From contig JAHRBS010000014.1 of the NCBI GenBank assembly GCA_024305745.1, forward strand, positions 1,991,501 to 2,055,500: DNA of 64,000 nt. The letters run 5' to 3'. Below the pieces are notes generated by a model. It saw only the letters and a list, made by a program, of their open reading frames with translations. It did no database searches and was not told the origin of the DNA. Below, piece by piece: positions 22,869 through 34,949 of the stretch; positions within the stretch are counted from its first letter, which is position 1, and the number at the start of each line of letters is the position of its first letter. The translations under genes and the position numbers were made by a program. The DNA is from Polyporus tsugae. Taxonomy: Eukaryota > Basidiomycota > Agaricomycetes > Polyporales > Polyporaceae.

Positions 22869-23088
22869 GTTACGTCAACATACGCCACTCTGTGCACTCC
22901 TCTGACACTTTGCATTCCCTGCCGCTGTTTCACAGACGCTGTTTGCCGCCCCAGCGAGCGGTCACTGTGCGATTCGCCGCGAGCTGTCTCCGCCATGTCT
23001 CTGCTGGTGCTTGACTTGGCTAGCGAGCGCAGGGCCACTACCGGCGCGTCTACCACTCATTATGCCCCTGCACGCCACCTCAATCCTC

Positions 23089-23096
23089 TATATAAG
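23089..23096 (+). promoter_or_regulatory. TATA box of the small NTF2-like gene
   Basis: TATATAAG, 115 nt before the ATG at 23211, in a pyrimidine-rich GC context. The following CT/CA-rich stretch looks like a basidiomycete 5' UTR, suggesting a well-expressed gene. Confidence 0.55.
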
Positions 23097-23210
23097 AGTA
23101 GCGTAGCCCTCCTGTAGCCTCCTGCAACCACCACTCTCAACTCTATCCGACCCACCCTAACCTACCCAACACAGCACACGTTTCACAACTTCACAAGAGC
23201 GCTATCAACC

Positions 23211-23875
23211 ATGCCTACCGACATCGTCCTCCCCAACCTGCCCAACTGGGTCCAGCAGCGCGTCAACGCCCTCTACGGTGCCAAGACGACAGAGGAGTTT
23301 GATGACGCTTTCGACGCGTTCATCGCGCAGGATATCACCATCAAGGTGAATGGCAAACCGATCTCGCGCGACGAGTACAAGACGATGGTCCAGGGCGAGA
23401 TCACCGGCGACGTCGGTGCCCAGGTGACGTTCAACGGCGTCGTGTCGGTGCCGTCGGAGGACAAGGACCTCCACGCGATTGGCGTAAGTAGCATTTAGTC
23501 TGCTCTGACGTCACGTTTCCGGTACAAATGCTCACTCTGCGTTGTAGACCGGGACCGTCGGCGCGTTCTTCAGCGCTGTGGTGTTCGGCAAATTCTTCAT
23601 CTTCGGCGCGCGGCAGTCGAGCACCGTCACCTCGTCGATGAACGTCGTGTACGTCCTCACCATGCTGTGCTTGCTTTCGACGATGCGGGACTGACCATGC
23701 GCTATATCCATTTCACAGTGTCATTCAGGACCCGACCCTTCACCACCACCAGGTTGGCCGCGGGGGCGCGTTCGACGCGCGCCGGGTGACGTCCCTCGAC
23801 GAAGTCTTCACCGATGAGCAGAACAAGATCGTGCCCCCCGTCCTTCCACCCACCACCACCTCTTCCTCCTCCTAA
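23211..23875 (+). CDS. Small NTF2-like/SnoaL-like protein of unknown function
   Basis: Exons 23211-23483, 23548-23648 and 23719-23875 give 176 residues. The frame starts MPTDIVLPNLPNWVQQRV and includes EEFDDAFDAFIAQDITIKVNG, an arrangement of helices and strands typical of NTF2-like cone folds with a small-molecule pocket; the second half (TVGAFFSAVVFGKFFIFGAR) continues the sheet, and the end is a Pro/Thr/Ser tail. No signal peptide is visible, so the protein is likely cytosolic. Similar short proteins are common in basidiomycetes without assigned roles. The strong TATA promoter suggests high or inducible expression. Family assignment is by shape of the sequence only. Confidence 0.72.
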
Positions 23876-24737
23876 GCGACACGGTGGCGGCCTCGAGTTC
23901 ACCCAGACACGGACCATTGATCAATCGCGATGCATGTACAGCTAGTAGTTGGCGACGGTACGCCTGATCAGACGCCACACCCCGTGCCCTAATATGATAT
24001 TTTACTGTACGACGTTCAACACACCTACGTGCCTTAGGGCATCCCGCGAGTCATCGATTCATCCCGGACACGACGTCACGTCTCATCGAACCGCGCAGGC
24101 CACACCGTCTCCACGTGTTTCCTAGTTGCAGGATGGTGCCTGGATGGACCATGATGCGGTTGTGGCTCTGGTCCTCTCTGGTCGTGGCGACTTCAAAGTG
24201 GCACAGCCGCAGACTGTCCGAACCCGGTCAGCAGACCACCGAAGCTGCTGACAAGTTGCGATCCCGCCGCCAGGCTTGGTTTGAGAGACCGCGAACTCAA
24301 GCTAAGTTCGAGGTGAGGCGTTGAGGGCTGCTGCTAACGTGGAGGCGCAAAGCTAGCGAAGTGATAATGAAACGCGTAGGACATGATCATTACGACACAA
24401 GTGGAGGCAGGGCGGGTCATCGACAGCTCGAAAGCCTAACAATGAAAGCATAACGGGAGAGTTGTAAAATGTGCGATATCGATAATGGAATGGCGTCATC
24501 GGAAACGGTGGTGGTACTACAACAATATATGCGAGCGGCTGAGACCTCGGAGAGGTCGGAGGTGGGGATGTGTACAGGGAGGGTGACTGCAGTTTACAAT
24601 AGCGTAAGTGTTCGTGCGTGAAACGCTAAATAACGGGCCAGTGGAGGGTAACAAGGACGCGAATAGGCGAGGCGCAAGGACGCGGGAGGCGTGGGGGATA
24701 CGTGGGGAAAGGGAGAGAGAAGGCTCCGATCAGATCG
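23876..24737. other. Intergenic region between convergent genes
   Basis: Convergent 3' flanks of the NTF2-like gene (+) and the terpene synthase (-). Short open frames only, none recognisable. Confidence 0.55.
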
Positions 24738-26518
24738 TCATTGCAGAGATAGACGGGGATTGAGAGGGAATGACGGGAAGGATATGAAGCTGGCGTAGAC
24801 CAAGCAGGCGCCGAGAGAAACGAGCAGTAACGATAACCGGGCGTTGGGCTTTAGAGTGTTGACGAACAACCCGGCCTGCTTCGATGGGGTTGGTGCTACA
24901 ATCGCTGGGACAGACCTAGCCAATTTGGAGGCGGGTGCAGTGGGTTCTTCCGGTGCCGGGGTGGTGCGCTCGTAGACCGGCACTACGATCTCGGGGATGC
25001 CGGTGACTTCTTGACCGCGGAAGTAGCCTGTCAAACGCCCGTCAAACGCCCGAGAGAAGGTACAAACGACAGGAACCATCAGTACTAGCTCTAGACCTTA
25101 CACCCTAGGAGCGACTTACGAGGACTGTGGTAATACCACACAACGGTTCCTTGCGTGTACTGCTCCAGGGCTTTGTTGTAGCGTGCGAGCTCGGCGTCGA
25201 CCTCAGGTCCGAAACTTGGAAGTTGTGCTCTGTAGCGCTCGTAATCGACCACGCGTTGCGAGAGCATATCGGTGAGAACATCGACCGCCGTCTGGAGATC
25301 GCAGTCGTGCTCAATCATAATGCAGAAGACGAGGTTTTGGAAATCTCCGTCCGCCTGCTCCTTCTGTGGGAAGAGTTAGAGAATAGACTGTATTGAAGAA
25401 TCGTATGGTGCGCTTACGTTGAAAGAACAGAGGTCCTGTCAAAGCGGCAGCAATAACCATCAGCATCAGCAGTCACAGGGAACCAATTACGACTCACATT
25501 GGGCCAGGTCATGATGTCAATCACGGCCTTCGACATCTCCTGGAGGATAGGGTGGTCCCAAACGTGCTCGGGGATCTGCAAATCTAACGAGTATTCGACC
25601 ATGGCTAGACGGGATACCCGGGGTTAATGCGGGCTCATTCTCGGAGAGGAGCTGCTAACTCACCTTCGACAATCGGGCCTCCGATTGTTCGGCGTCGGAG
25701 GATAATGAACTCCTCGACCGAAGGGATTTCGTCCGTAGCCCGGTTGCGTGCCTGCTCGACCTGAGAGTTCATCCAGCTCTCCACGGCGCGGAAGAATCTG
25801 GCGATAGGCGAATAAATATCCCGGAACCGACGGCTAGCAGACCTTAGAAACAAATTCACCTGTTGCATGCCCCTGGGCTCGCGGTTGCCCTAAAGCGTCG
25901 CCAAATACTAGCTCACGCGTCAGTGCACAACGCGCTGCGCAGCCTAGACGCGGACTTACTCGTGGAGCATCGCGGCGTAAGGGAAATTGGGCGGCGGGGC
26001 CATCGGGTTCCGTAGGACTTCCATGGAGATATCCACGCCAACCTGGTGCGCTTCCGGCTTGGATTGCAATGCGCCCTCGTCAGAGAGATCGTCAAACTGT
26101 CGTGAGAATGAACAAAGATTCGCCGATAGAGAACGGAGGTGAGTGTGGAGATGATTGCTCACCGAGAACGCCCATAGGAAGAAGGCAATACAGGTCTCTA
26201 GGTGCGAAACGTCGGCATCCGGGAAACTCATACCTGCGTATGAGTCGAAGCGGTGTGACAGAAATCTCTTCTTCTTCAGACCGTAGTACACATTGCGGCT
26301 ATGGCAGCGACGTACAGGCATGAACAGGACGCAGTAGCTCAGCACCAATCGATGCCAGAGTGCAATGACGAGGCTCACCTGTCAAACCATGCATACGTCG
26401 CCTTCGCGGCCTCCCTCTCGTGCGGATTGAGCTTGAACTCAAACACTCTCCCGGATATTGCTGCAAGGTCCTTCAACCGGAAGTGGGTAGGGAATAGGCG
26501 AAGCTGCTCGACGCTCAT
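24738..26518 (-). CDS. Sesquiterpene synthase with C-terminal membrane anchor
   Basis: Class I terpene cyclase converting farnesyl diphosphate to a sesquiterpene. Start MSVEQLRLFPTHFRLKD at 26518. The metal-binding aspartate motif reads FDDLSDEG, and the NSE/DTE motif NDLCSFNKE is split by an intron; the effector region IVEAMVEYSLDLQIPEHVW and the terminal VVWYYHSPRYFRG (the Arg-Tyr pair) are also present. Exons agree in phase where checked (26379-26518, 26163-26298, 25960-26096 and onward). What is odd is the tail: after RYFRGQEV come about 85 extra residues, Pro/Thr/Ala-rich and then a hydrophobic segment (LSLLLVSLGACLVYASFI) before the stop. Fungal sesquiterpene synthases usually end soon after the RY pair and are soluble. 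No P450 or other tailoring gene adjoins it. Confidence 0.88.
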
Positions 26519-29500
26519 GATGTGCACAACGATCGGAGAGAGGAGAGATGAAAGGGAGTTCGTTCGATGGCAAAATGACCCTGATTCCGCAGCTATTTGT
26601 ACCTTTGCCTGGCGGCTTCAGCATTTCGCCTAGCCGACAAATACAACGATGGATCGGGGGCGTGCGGCCTTCGCAGGGTATAATTCTCCCGGTGAATTCC
26701 AGCTACGCCCGAAAAATCACGAAGCCACCGCCAGACGCTAGCGGACCCGGCGGTAAGCACATCGTGTGGACTGGACGATCCCCGTCCATGCGTCGGAACA
26801 ATCTGGATCCCTAAGGCGCGATACGCACAGCGTCACAGATAGATTTATTCGCATGGTCGCCGCAAGGCGCGCGCTGTACGTGGATTTTTCGTATCCTATG
26901 AGTCTCTTTGATGCCACATTGTGATGGGAGAAACTGCACCTTTCGGGCGACTGACGGCTGACCGACGGGTGATAGCGACTGGGCGTGATCGACTTCGCGC
27001 TTTCAGCACAGTTCCGTCAGCGGCGGGCCCAAAGATCCTTTTAGGGTGCTATCTGTGCGTGTCCAGGAGCGCGACTCCTCGGGTGAGTTTGAGCGAACGA
27101 AGGCAGACAGTTCGGCTAGCTCGCTAAGATCACATACGCTGCTTATCTCCACTGATCTCAGGTGGCGTTACGGTCATTTGACCGTGTATTGGACAATCTT
27201 CAGCAGGGCACCTCTTATGACCCACGGAAAGTGAAAATAATCAGTAAACGCCATCGATTTCATTATCTATCTCACCGTGCGAAAGGGGACACCTTGGCTG
27301 GAAAATGCTTTGTCATTGTCAATAGATGTGCTTCGTTTTCAACCGCCAACGACGTTGTGGGTCCACAAGTCAACGCACATATGGAATCTTCTGTCTCCGG
27401 TCGAACGAATGCACACTGGCAGTGTACATCCAGATTGTGGGTACGGCTAACCAAACCGGTTCGCCTCTGGTGAACCGTTACCTCCGATGCTTTGGGAGGA
27501 CTACTCTGGCATTCCTGTACTGCCATTTGTCAGTAACAGTGAACAATCAAAACATCCGAACACAGCAAAGGGTCTCGTGCTCTCGAATCATGGGTTAGAA
27601 TGCATTCCACATATCTTGTACCTGTGCTGATAGTGTCTCTCTCTCGACCAAAAGGCCACCGGCAACACCACAAAGCGGGGAACCAGACTAAAGCGATATG
27701 CAATAAGCAAGGATTTGAACTTACCACGGCAAGGAAAGTTTAGCCTGTGCAGATTCTGCAGCGTTGTGCGCTGATCGCTGATCGTCAAGCGCCCATAACA
27801 CGAGTGTGGCTAGGTGTGGCTTTGAGCAAAACGTGGCCTCCAAAAAGATCATAGAACGAACTCGCCTGCCATTGTCCGTGTGGATGGATCTGGCAACCTA
27901 ATGGCGGTCCCGTCAGCTGCTATAACCCTAGTCTCCTGGCCGGTGCCAAGAACATGACCATGCATGCTCACCAGCGGCGTCGCCACGCATTCGACGTCGG
28001 CGCAATAATGAAACCTCCAACCGCCCATTCATTCCCGGCGATGCTAAGACTGATAACTGTACTGGGCTTGAACGTCACGCTAGGGCATATTCAGGTAACA
28101 GGACACGATGTCACCATGCGCGTGCTATCCTCGAAGAAGACTAGGTTATGCGACAGGAACATCGCCCAAGACGAGGTCTTCATGAAGGGTCCTACTAAGT
28201 TGGCTGTCCTAGGATGCGGAGGCATCGGTGTTATCTGGTGCATGTGCGAAACCCGTGAAAAGTCGGAGGAATAACCAAGGAATAACGTGCCTTATGCCTC
28301 CCCACCCAGCACGACGTCATGAGGCTTACTTGGTCCGATGTTAGATTGTCTTGGTAACGCGGTATTTCCGTAATATCAATGCAATATCGATGGACGACAA
28401 ATGAAAAGGAACGCCTTGAGTAAGACGGAAGTAATGCCGAGATGGGCCTGAATACTCGGCCTGAATACGTGGCCGAAGTAAGGACCTCCATGACATCAGC
28501 ATTACCCCTACAAAGCAAGTCTGAACAAACCGACCATCGAATGTGTATTGCAGCCACAAGAGCGCAAACTGCGGCGCACGTTGGAACACTTGCGTTTTCT
28601 AGGCACGGTCCCAGATGGCCGGAAGGTTGGCGGGGCTTTAGCGGCTGAGATACCCATGTCTGGAAGGTCCGAGCGCGATGAAACATGACCGGTGTATGAC
28701 CGCTAGTGTTCCGGGATATTTTGAGCCGCGCTACCAGCGGGAGATCTGTAATCAGTTCGTCGGGAAAACGACAAAAGACGAGTACAACGTAAAGGCGGGC
28801 GGGCGGGGTGGCAGGTTCTGAAACATGATGCTATAGCATCCTGGCGTTTTCGGCGAATACAGAAGTGTATCGGCGCAGGACGAGCGTACCCAGCACAATG
28901 CTCGAGCGAAGCGCTAGCTGCTTCTCGGGTTGGTGTGCCTTGGGTGTGCCGTTCATCCGTGGAACAAATTATGATGCATGATGAAGCAGTGGAACACCCT
29001 TACCGCCCTGGCGAGAAGCGTAAAGGTCTTGAGTAATATCAAGTATGATTCCAATCGCGCCCGGGGGGCTTAGGAAACGAGCAAGTTTGATAGCTTGATA
29101 TTCTGTTCATTGGCAATGACCACAGGGTCTTGCGAATGACACCGCCTTAGCCATTGATGGAGTAGTTGCTTGGAAATGTGGTTCATTTCGGTTGCACGTC
29201 CTACTGGGGCAAGACGTTGCCAGGAACTGTCAGCGCAAAATGAATTTCATGCCATGTCGATGTGGTGGAAGAGCTAACGTGACTTTTGCGCAACAGCTGC
29301 TCACCTTGACGCACACGGTGTAGCACACGGCGCCGGTGTTGTCGACGCCTAGGGATCAAACCGATCTTGACGTTGAGCACGATAAACAGAAGGGCGCTGA
29401 AAGGCGTCATATCTGCTACAGTCATTCGAAAACCGAGGCGTTAGAGACGATAACCATATATTTCTGATCCTATCGCATAGAAGAGAGACAAGAGAATTCA

Positions 29501-29649
29501 TAGACATACGACGAACCGGAACTTCTATGATTTGAACCTTGGATGAGCCCTGTCTAACCTTCGACGAAAACGTATCAGACAGCGAAGACAGCGCCAACTC
29601 AAGGTCAAGGTACGACGCACCGACCACATCAGGCGTACCGCCTTCAGCT
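26519..29649. other. 3.1-kb stretch without a recognised gene
   Basis: Upstream flank of the terpene synthase, then about 3 kb of mid-GC sequence with only short open frames, the longest being 28231-28686 (minus, 151 codons) and 27954-28274 (plus, 106 codons). No transposase, reverse transcriptase or terminal repeat was seen. It may be decayed repeat sequence or hold a divergent gene. Confidence 0.4.
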
Positions 29650-32600
29650 TCAGACGTCCTCCCCACGACTTCTCGCTTCTGCAAGACTAAGTTCTAGGGC
29701 GAATCGTAGATCACCATCATCTTCTTCCGCGTACGTCGGAGGCAGACGCTGATTCGACGTAAGCACACTGGACAGGGATCGCGTCGGACTCTGTGCCGGC
29801 GACGCGCTCCCCGCTGCCGGAGACGGCGATGGCACCTCGGAAGATCTTAGAGACCGCAGAGGCGTGCTCCATGCGCTTCTGATTGAACGGGGACTACCCG
29901 GCGCAGAGCCCGCAAGGCTCGCACTGGAACCTGACGCGGACACCGAGGAGGGTGTACGGCTAACAACCGGGAAGTGTTCTAGGTCGGAAGCTGTCGGGGG
30001 ACCATGGACACCTGCTGTCAGGCTCGCGCGGCTGGTAGGCAGGGGGCTCGTGATGAGACCCGCTTCCGTGGGCTCGGAGTGGAGGCGGGACGACACCTGG
30101 ACCTTGTGGTTGGAGGACGAGGGAGCGACACGCGGGAACGTGCGCCCAGCCTGGCCGCCATCCGTCCGGATATCCAAGTTCGGTAATGAGTGAGCGGAGA
30201 AGGAGGAGGCCCTGGACGAAGGGACAGACGACGCCTCTGAGCCGAACATACTGCTCCGGGTTGCCATGGGAGTCGGCACGTCGTCGAAGTCCGCAATGAA
30301 CACGCCGTCGTCATCCCTGAAGGCCGTCCGAGAAGACTCCGCGAGCCCTCGCGGTCGGCGGCGCGCCTCTTCTTCATCTCGACTGAGCATTAAAACATAT
30401 TCGACGGCTTCCACTTCGCTCAGCCCGAGATGGGCGAGCGTCGACAGCTGCTCCTTCTCACGTCCAAAGGTACGCCGAGAATGCGTCTGTTCCTCCTCGA
30501 GCTCGCGTCGGGACTCGGAGATATCCCGATACATTTCGATTTGTTCTGGAAAACATACCGAGCTCGCGTGTCAGTAGATGGACATCATCCGCGCAATCGG
30601 GCAGGGGAACAATTCAAAGGTACTACTCACGCTGCCATTTTGCGACACCATTGGAACTTCTTGCACTAACAGCCCGCATCTTGCCTTTGCCGTGCCCAGT
30701 GGACCTACCCACCGGACCGGCCTTCCATGCTAGTACCCGGCTGCCGACAGATACTATCACAGCATCCGGTTCCAGCAGGATCTGGGAGACGGGATCCCAA
30801 TCTCCACCAGCGAAAGGTCTCGCAGCGGGCGATGGGAAAGAACGCAAGGGCGCGAAGGTGAGCGCATCCCACGCCTTGATGGTACCCCGGGATGAGCCAG
30901 AAACTAGCACGGCGGAGTTCCATGCAAGGGCGGTCACGGCACCGTCTTCGTGGGCGCCGAATCGACGGACAGCGCGTAGGGAGGGATTGATGAGTGTGGA
31001 CGACGCGGCGGTGGATGTAGGCGAGAGTGGTCGAGCGTCCCAGGGGAATAGCGAGATGTTGCCGAGCTGATCACCTGCAATGACGAAGTCGCGCTCCTCT
31101 GACCGCAAGGCCCACACCGGGAAGATGACTGTGATCGGGCCTGCGGTCTCGTCTCCGAAGAACGTGCGGTCGAACGCGCCGGAGGCGGCATTCCAAGAGA
31201 GCCGATGGAAGAAAGGACTAGCATGATAAGCCACGAGAAGAGACAGTGTGTTTCCATTGGGTGCGATACGGAGGTTGGTGATTTCCTGCAGCGTGGACTC
31301 GAGCGGCGGAGGAGTTGAGCCTAGAGTGGCAGTGGTAGCAGGGCTAACAGGCGCGGGAATACGTAGTTCGCGAATTTCTAGCGCAGGAACGTCCGATGTC
31401 GGTTGTGAGTCGAAACCAGTCCATACGAGGGTAATTCCACTCTGCTGACCAGACGCTATGACACCTTGCTGGGAATCCATGACGGTTTTGACGCACGGGT
31501 CCGGGACGAACGACGACCCTTTGTCCGACGTCCACAAGCACTTGAGCTGCGTCGTCTTGACCTCCCACAACTTGACCCGTCCATCAGCTCCACCGCTTAC
31601 GAGAAACGCGGAGCCTTGACCGCCCGTGGCCCATGCGACGCACTCTACAGCACCCTCATGACAGTCCTCAAGACGGCATCTGACTAGCCTTGCGGCGGAG
31701 GTCCGGTTGTGATCCATTGCTCGCAAAGCAGTCGTGACCGCCACTTGGCCGTTCCGGAAACCCCATAGGATCTTGGCTGTCCCGCCCTCGGACGCGAGCG
31801 CGATAGACGAGACGTGCGGAGAGAACTCGGCGTTTGGGTTGCCGATGCCTAACCCGTTGAGGGTGCCAGACGCGTCCAGGAATCCGCGTAGCACCTTGCC
31901 GGATAATGGATAGGAACGCGACACCACGCCGTATTGCAAAGATGCCGCTAGAAGGGTGGTGTGGGGCATGAGGTGCAGCGCCGAGATCACAGAGTGATGT
32001 GGGATGTGCGTAATCGTCGTATTGCGAGAGTACTCCCATCGTCTGTTGTGGATGGTGAGTAAACGATTCAACGAAGTTCGGATTCCAGGACAGGTACGGT
32101 GGAGAATATGATGAGGAATCGTTCTAAGTTAGTTGAAGGAACAAATGAAGGCTTCGCTTGACCACGAAATCAGAACCTATCGCCTGAGTCGTGGAATGGC
32201 CCACACAAGCAAGAAGGCCACATGTCCCCACAGCCAAGCGCATCGAAGCAGAAAGGCGGTAACGAACATAGCAAAACACAGTTGACAGATGCGTGAAACA
32301 AGCGAGACCCTCCCCCTGCGCTCAAGAAATCGAGAAAATGTATGACGTACCGTCGCAAATTGTACCGCCTTATGAATTCCTTCTTCCAGGAGCTCTCCTC
32401 CCGCCTCAACATGACGGTCTTGTCACCCGTGTTATCGTATAGGTCGCTCTCGGGCGTGATACTGAGATACTGGTAGACGTACGCCCGTCGCCAGGTGTTG
32501 TCGTCAGCTACGTGGGCATTGAGCTGCTGGCACGTCCGCGCGAGGGCGAGCAGGTCCGGAGGGTCGAGGAAGGAGGTGACGTGGGTGAGTGACTCCGACG

Positions 32601-32739
32601 GAATGCTGAGCAGCACGTCGGTTGTCCCGCTTGCAGCGTGGTGAGTGTGTCCATGTTGGCGGGGTTTGGTGGGATGCGGGCGAGTAGGTTTGTGTCGATT
32701 CTCTCTTCTGGGATGAGCTTCGATGGGCCTACTGGGCAT
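29650..32739 (-). CDS. F-box / WD40-repeat protein with C-terminal UIMs (Ufo1-like)
   Basis: Probable substrate receptor of an SCF ubiquitin ligase. Start MPSRPIEAHPRREN at 32739. F-box at about residues 45-90 (LLSIPSESLTHVTSFLDPPDLLALARTCQQLN, in two parts). After an unusually long 308-nt intron (32043-32350) a WD40 propeller follows: WEYSRNTTITHIPHHSV, VECVAWATGGQGSAFLVSGGADGRVKLWE, VFPVWALRS and VTALAWNSAVLVSGSSRGTIKAWD. The last exon encodes a charged helix, a UIM-like segment (EVEAVEYVLMLSRDEEEA), a 200-residue Ser/Pro-rich linker and a final UIM-like helix (DDGDLRFALELSLAEAR). F-box plus WD40 plus UIM is the layout of yeast Ufo1, where the UIMs drive turnover of the F-box protein itself. 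About 760 residues. Confidence 0.85.
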
Positions 32740-33482
32740 AAAATGGAGTAAGGAGGAAAGTTTGTGCGCTGGCGCAGACGGTGTCTGCGATGGTGATGGT
32801 CGAGGAGCAAGTTTCGATCTGGCCGGATTCGGTCGCTTCGGCGGTATCGCTCACGGCTCCAACATCCTCCGAGTCATCGACGTCCTCAACAACGGTGATG
32901 GTGACGACTAACTAGTGCTCACTGATCCCATCCAACTGTTGGGGAACGACACGCTTTATTTAAGGTATTGACACCGTTGTTGGTTGGGCAAATACTTAAC
33001 GAAAACTTGTCAGTATCTCAGCGCACGTACGGAACACTTTTAGACCACCCCGCCCATGCTTGTCCATAAGTATGTTTACGGACGGTCGAAATCTATCAAG
33101 TGAATAAAAAGCAAACACCAGACGCAGACGCACTTGTACGGAGGGAGCTTCTAGGTGGTGTCCAGCATGAGACGTCAAGGAATGTAACTCCTGAAGCTAC
33201 TGATATCCATAAGGGACTGACCCGAGTGCTAAGGGTGCTTTCCAGTCTTCGGCCATCTAAGGTCTTGGGCGTATCAGAGGGCGGAAACGATTTCAAGATG
33301 ATCGTCGAAAGCATGCGCGTGCTCGTTTGCTTGAGGTGATCGCGAGATGGTCACCTTCACGCACCGAGCGGACGCGGCAACCGGCACGGGTGATTGAGAC
33401 GAAAGATGGTGGATGAGGTGCAGCGAAGGAGGAGAGTACAGGGGAGATGTCTGCCAATAGTGTACAATTGAACTTTGAGTCC
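32740..33482. other. Intergenic region: F-box gene promoter and ARPC5 3' flank
   Basis: Contains the upstream flank of the F-box/WD40 gene and the 3' flank of ARPC5. No recognisable gene. Confidence 0.55.
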
Positions 33483-34135
33483 TTACACAAGCCTTCTGTC
33501 CGTCATCGCGCGGACGATGCAACCCGTCCCTGCCACCTCCGTTAACTGTAGCGGCGGCGGCGGTCAAAACCTGCTGAACGGCAAAACGGATAGATACGCA
33601 CCTTCTCATGCCAGCCCAGAAGAACACTACCGCTGACGTCTCCCCACCCTGGCAGTGCCATGCCCTTGTACAAGTACTTCATCAGTGTGTCTTGAGCATC
33701 GGGTGATAATGCTTTCACGATCCCCGGAATATCCGTGCCCTTCGTGCTGTTCAAGATCGATACTAGTGTTTGTAGGTTCAGGTTCTACGATATAGACCGG
33801 CAATGAGTCTCCGAGCGAGGATCCCTGTGCAGAAGAGATGCCAGGACGTACCTTCGCATCCTCAACATTCGGACCGTAAGGCGCGTTCCCAAGAACCAAT
33901 GTGAGAGCTCCAACGTAGTCGTTCCTGCTCGAAATTAGTAGCTCACCCTGATAGGTTCCAAACACTACGAGATGAAGACACACCTGGACAAGGAGCTTCG
34001 AACTGCTGTTGCGTTCTGCCTGGTGTCGTCCAGGGCCTGCGCAGAGTCCCGAGGATCGGAGTCGTACAGCTCGCCGTCGAGCAGGGCATCCTCGTCGTAC
34101 AGATCAATATCAATCTTTCTAAAATTCACATCCAT
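33483..34135 (-). CDS. ARPC5: Arp2/3 complex 16-kDa subunit (ARPC5)
   Basis: Small subunit of the actin-nucleating Arp2/3 complex, acting in branched actin assembly at endocytic sites. Start chosen at MDVNFRKIDIDLYDEDALLD (34135); an in-frame ATG at 34189 would add 18 residues without family support. Exons carry VRSSLSR, the conserved RNDYVGALTLVLGNAPYGPN, NLQTLVSILNSTKGTDIPGI, VKALSPDAQDTLMKYLYKGM and the final LGWHEK joined to LTEVAGTGCIVRAMTDRR. The terminal exon ends in TAA at 33483-33485. Length and sequence match the family throughout. Confidence 0.92.
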
Positions 34136-34843
34136 GGTGGGGAAAGAGGCAGGGTCGTAGCGGAGGTAGGTCGTGGCTGGCTGTACCAAGTCTCAGATTG
34201 GGGGGAAGTGGGGCGTTAAAGGGTTGGTTCACTGTGGGTTCATTGCTGTTTAATGGTTCGACTAGAAATTGAACCATATTGAACCAACCGGATAGCCGGG
34301 CCGGAGCGGTGTGCTAAGTTGAGCGTATTATTATCCTGGACCTACTTAGGTTGCCTCGGACCACCATCCAAGCTGCTTGGAACTAGATGCATGGTCCTTC
34401 TTTCCATCGTACTGCAGGGGCTTCAGGATGCTCCTCCAGCATCCATTGGTTCAGATGCCCAGGACTATTGAACATGAGGTACGTGATCCTCGTGGCCAGC
34501 ACATCTCCAGCATGTCGCTCACTCTTGCCAGCCTGGAATTAGGGTACTATTGCGGTACACACGCGGTCGGGCTAGACTCCGTGCCGCGGGCGCGGTATGC
34601 TGCGTACTCGTTCATGGGTTCGGATGCCTGCAACCGAAACACTCTTCACTCCGCGTCTGATTCTGGGGCAATGATCCTGCCGCGTCTCCCCGTGCGTTCG
34701 TCCATGCCAGCTCCTCTTGTCTAGAGTCGGACGGTAATTAATATAGCTCTCGCTGTGCCAGTGTAGCTTGCTTGACTGCGCAACCGTGCATCCGGCGAGG
34801 CGACTGCCCCCGGCCCAAGGCCCCTGCCAGAAGAGGAGCGTAG
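34136..34843. other. Intergenic region with a short hairpin repeat
   Basis: About 700 bp between divergent genes, apart from the palindromic element at 34222-34289. No other feature was recognised. Confidence 0.5.
34222..34289. repeat. Small palindromic element with GGTTGGTTCA inverted ends
   Basis: A 68-bp segment begins GGTTGGTTCA and ends TGAACCAACC (perfect 10-bp inverted ends). Inside, GGTTCA-like units recur in both orientations (GGGTTCATT, AATGGTTCG, TTGAACCAT). It lies between the ARPC5 start and the divergent paralogue gene. It could be a tiny MITE relic or a cruciform-forming regulatory site. Confidence 0.5.
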
Positions 34844-34856
34844 TATAAGTATAAGG
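34844..34856 (+). promoter_or_regulatory. TATA box of the Trp-rich/hydrophobic-tail gene A
   Basis: TATAAGTATAAGG, about 95 nt upstream of the ATG at 34950, followed by a CT-rich leader. Confidence 0.45.
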
Positions 34857-34949
34857 TGTTGTTCTCCCTCTAAGATCCGCATAATCCCACCGCAACACCC
34901 CCACATTTACTCTACACCTTTTTAGCCCTTTTCACTTCCTTTCTTCGAG

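Noticed and set aside
27954..28274. 106-codon frame with a Rossmann-like LAVLGCGGIGVI
   Set aside because: The glycine motif lies near the C-terminus with nothing of an enzyme fold after it; no splice sites extend it. Probably chance.
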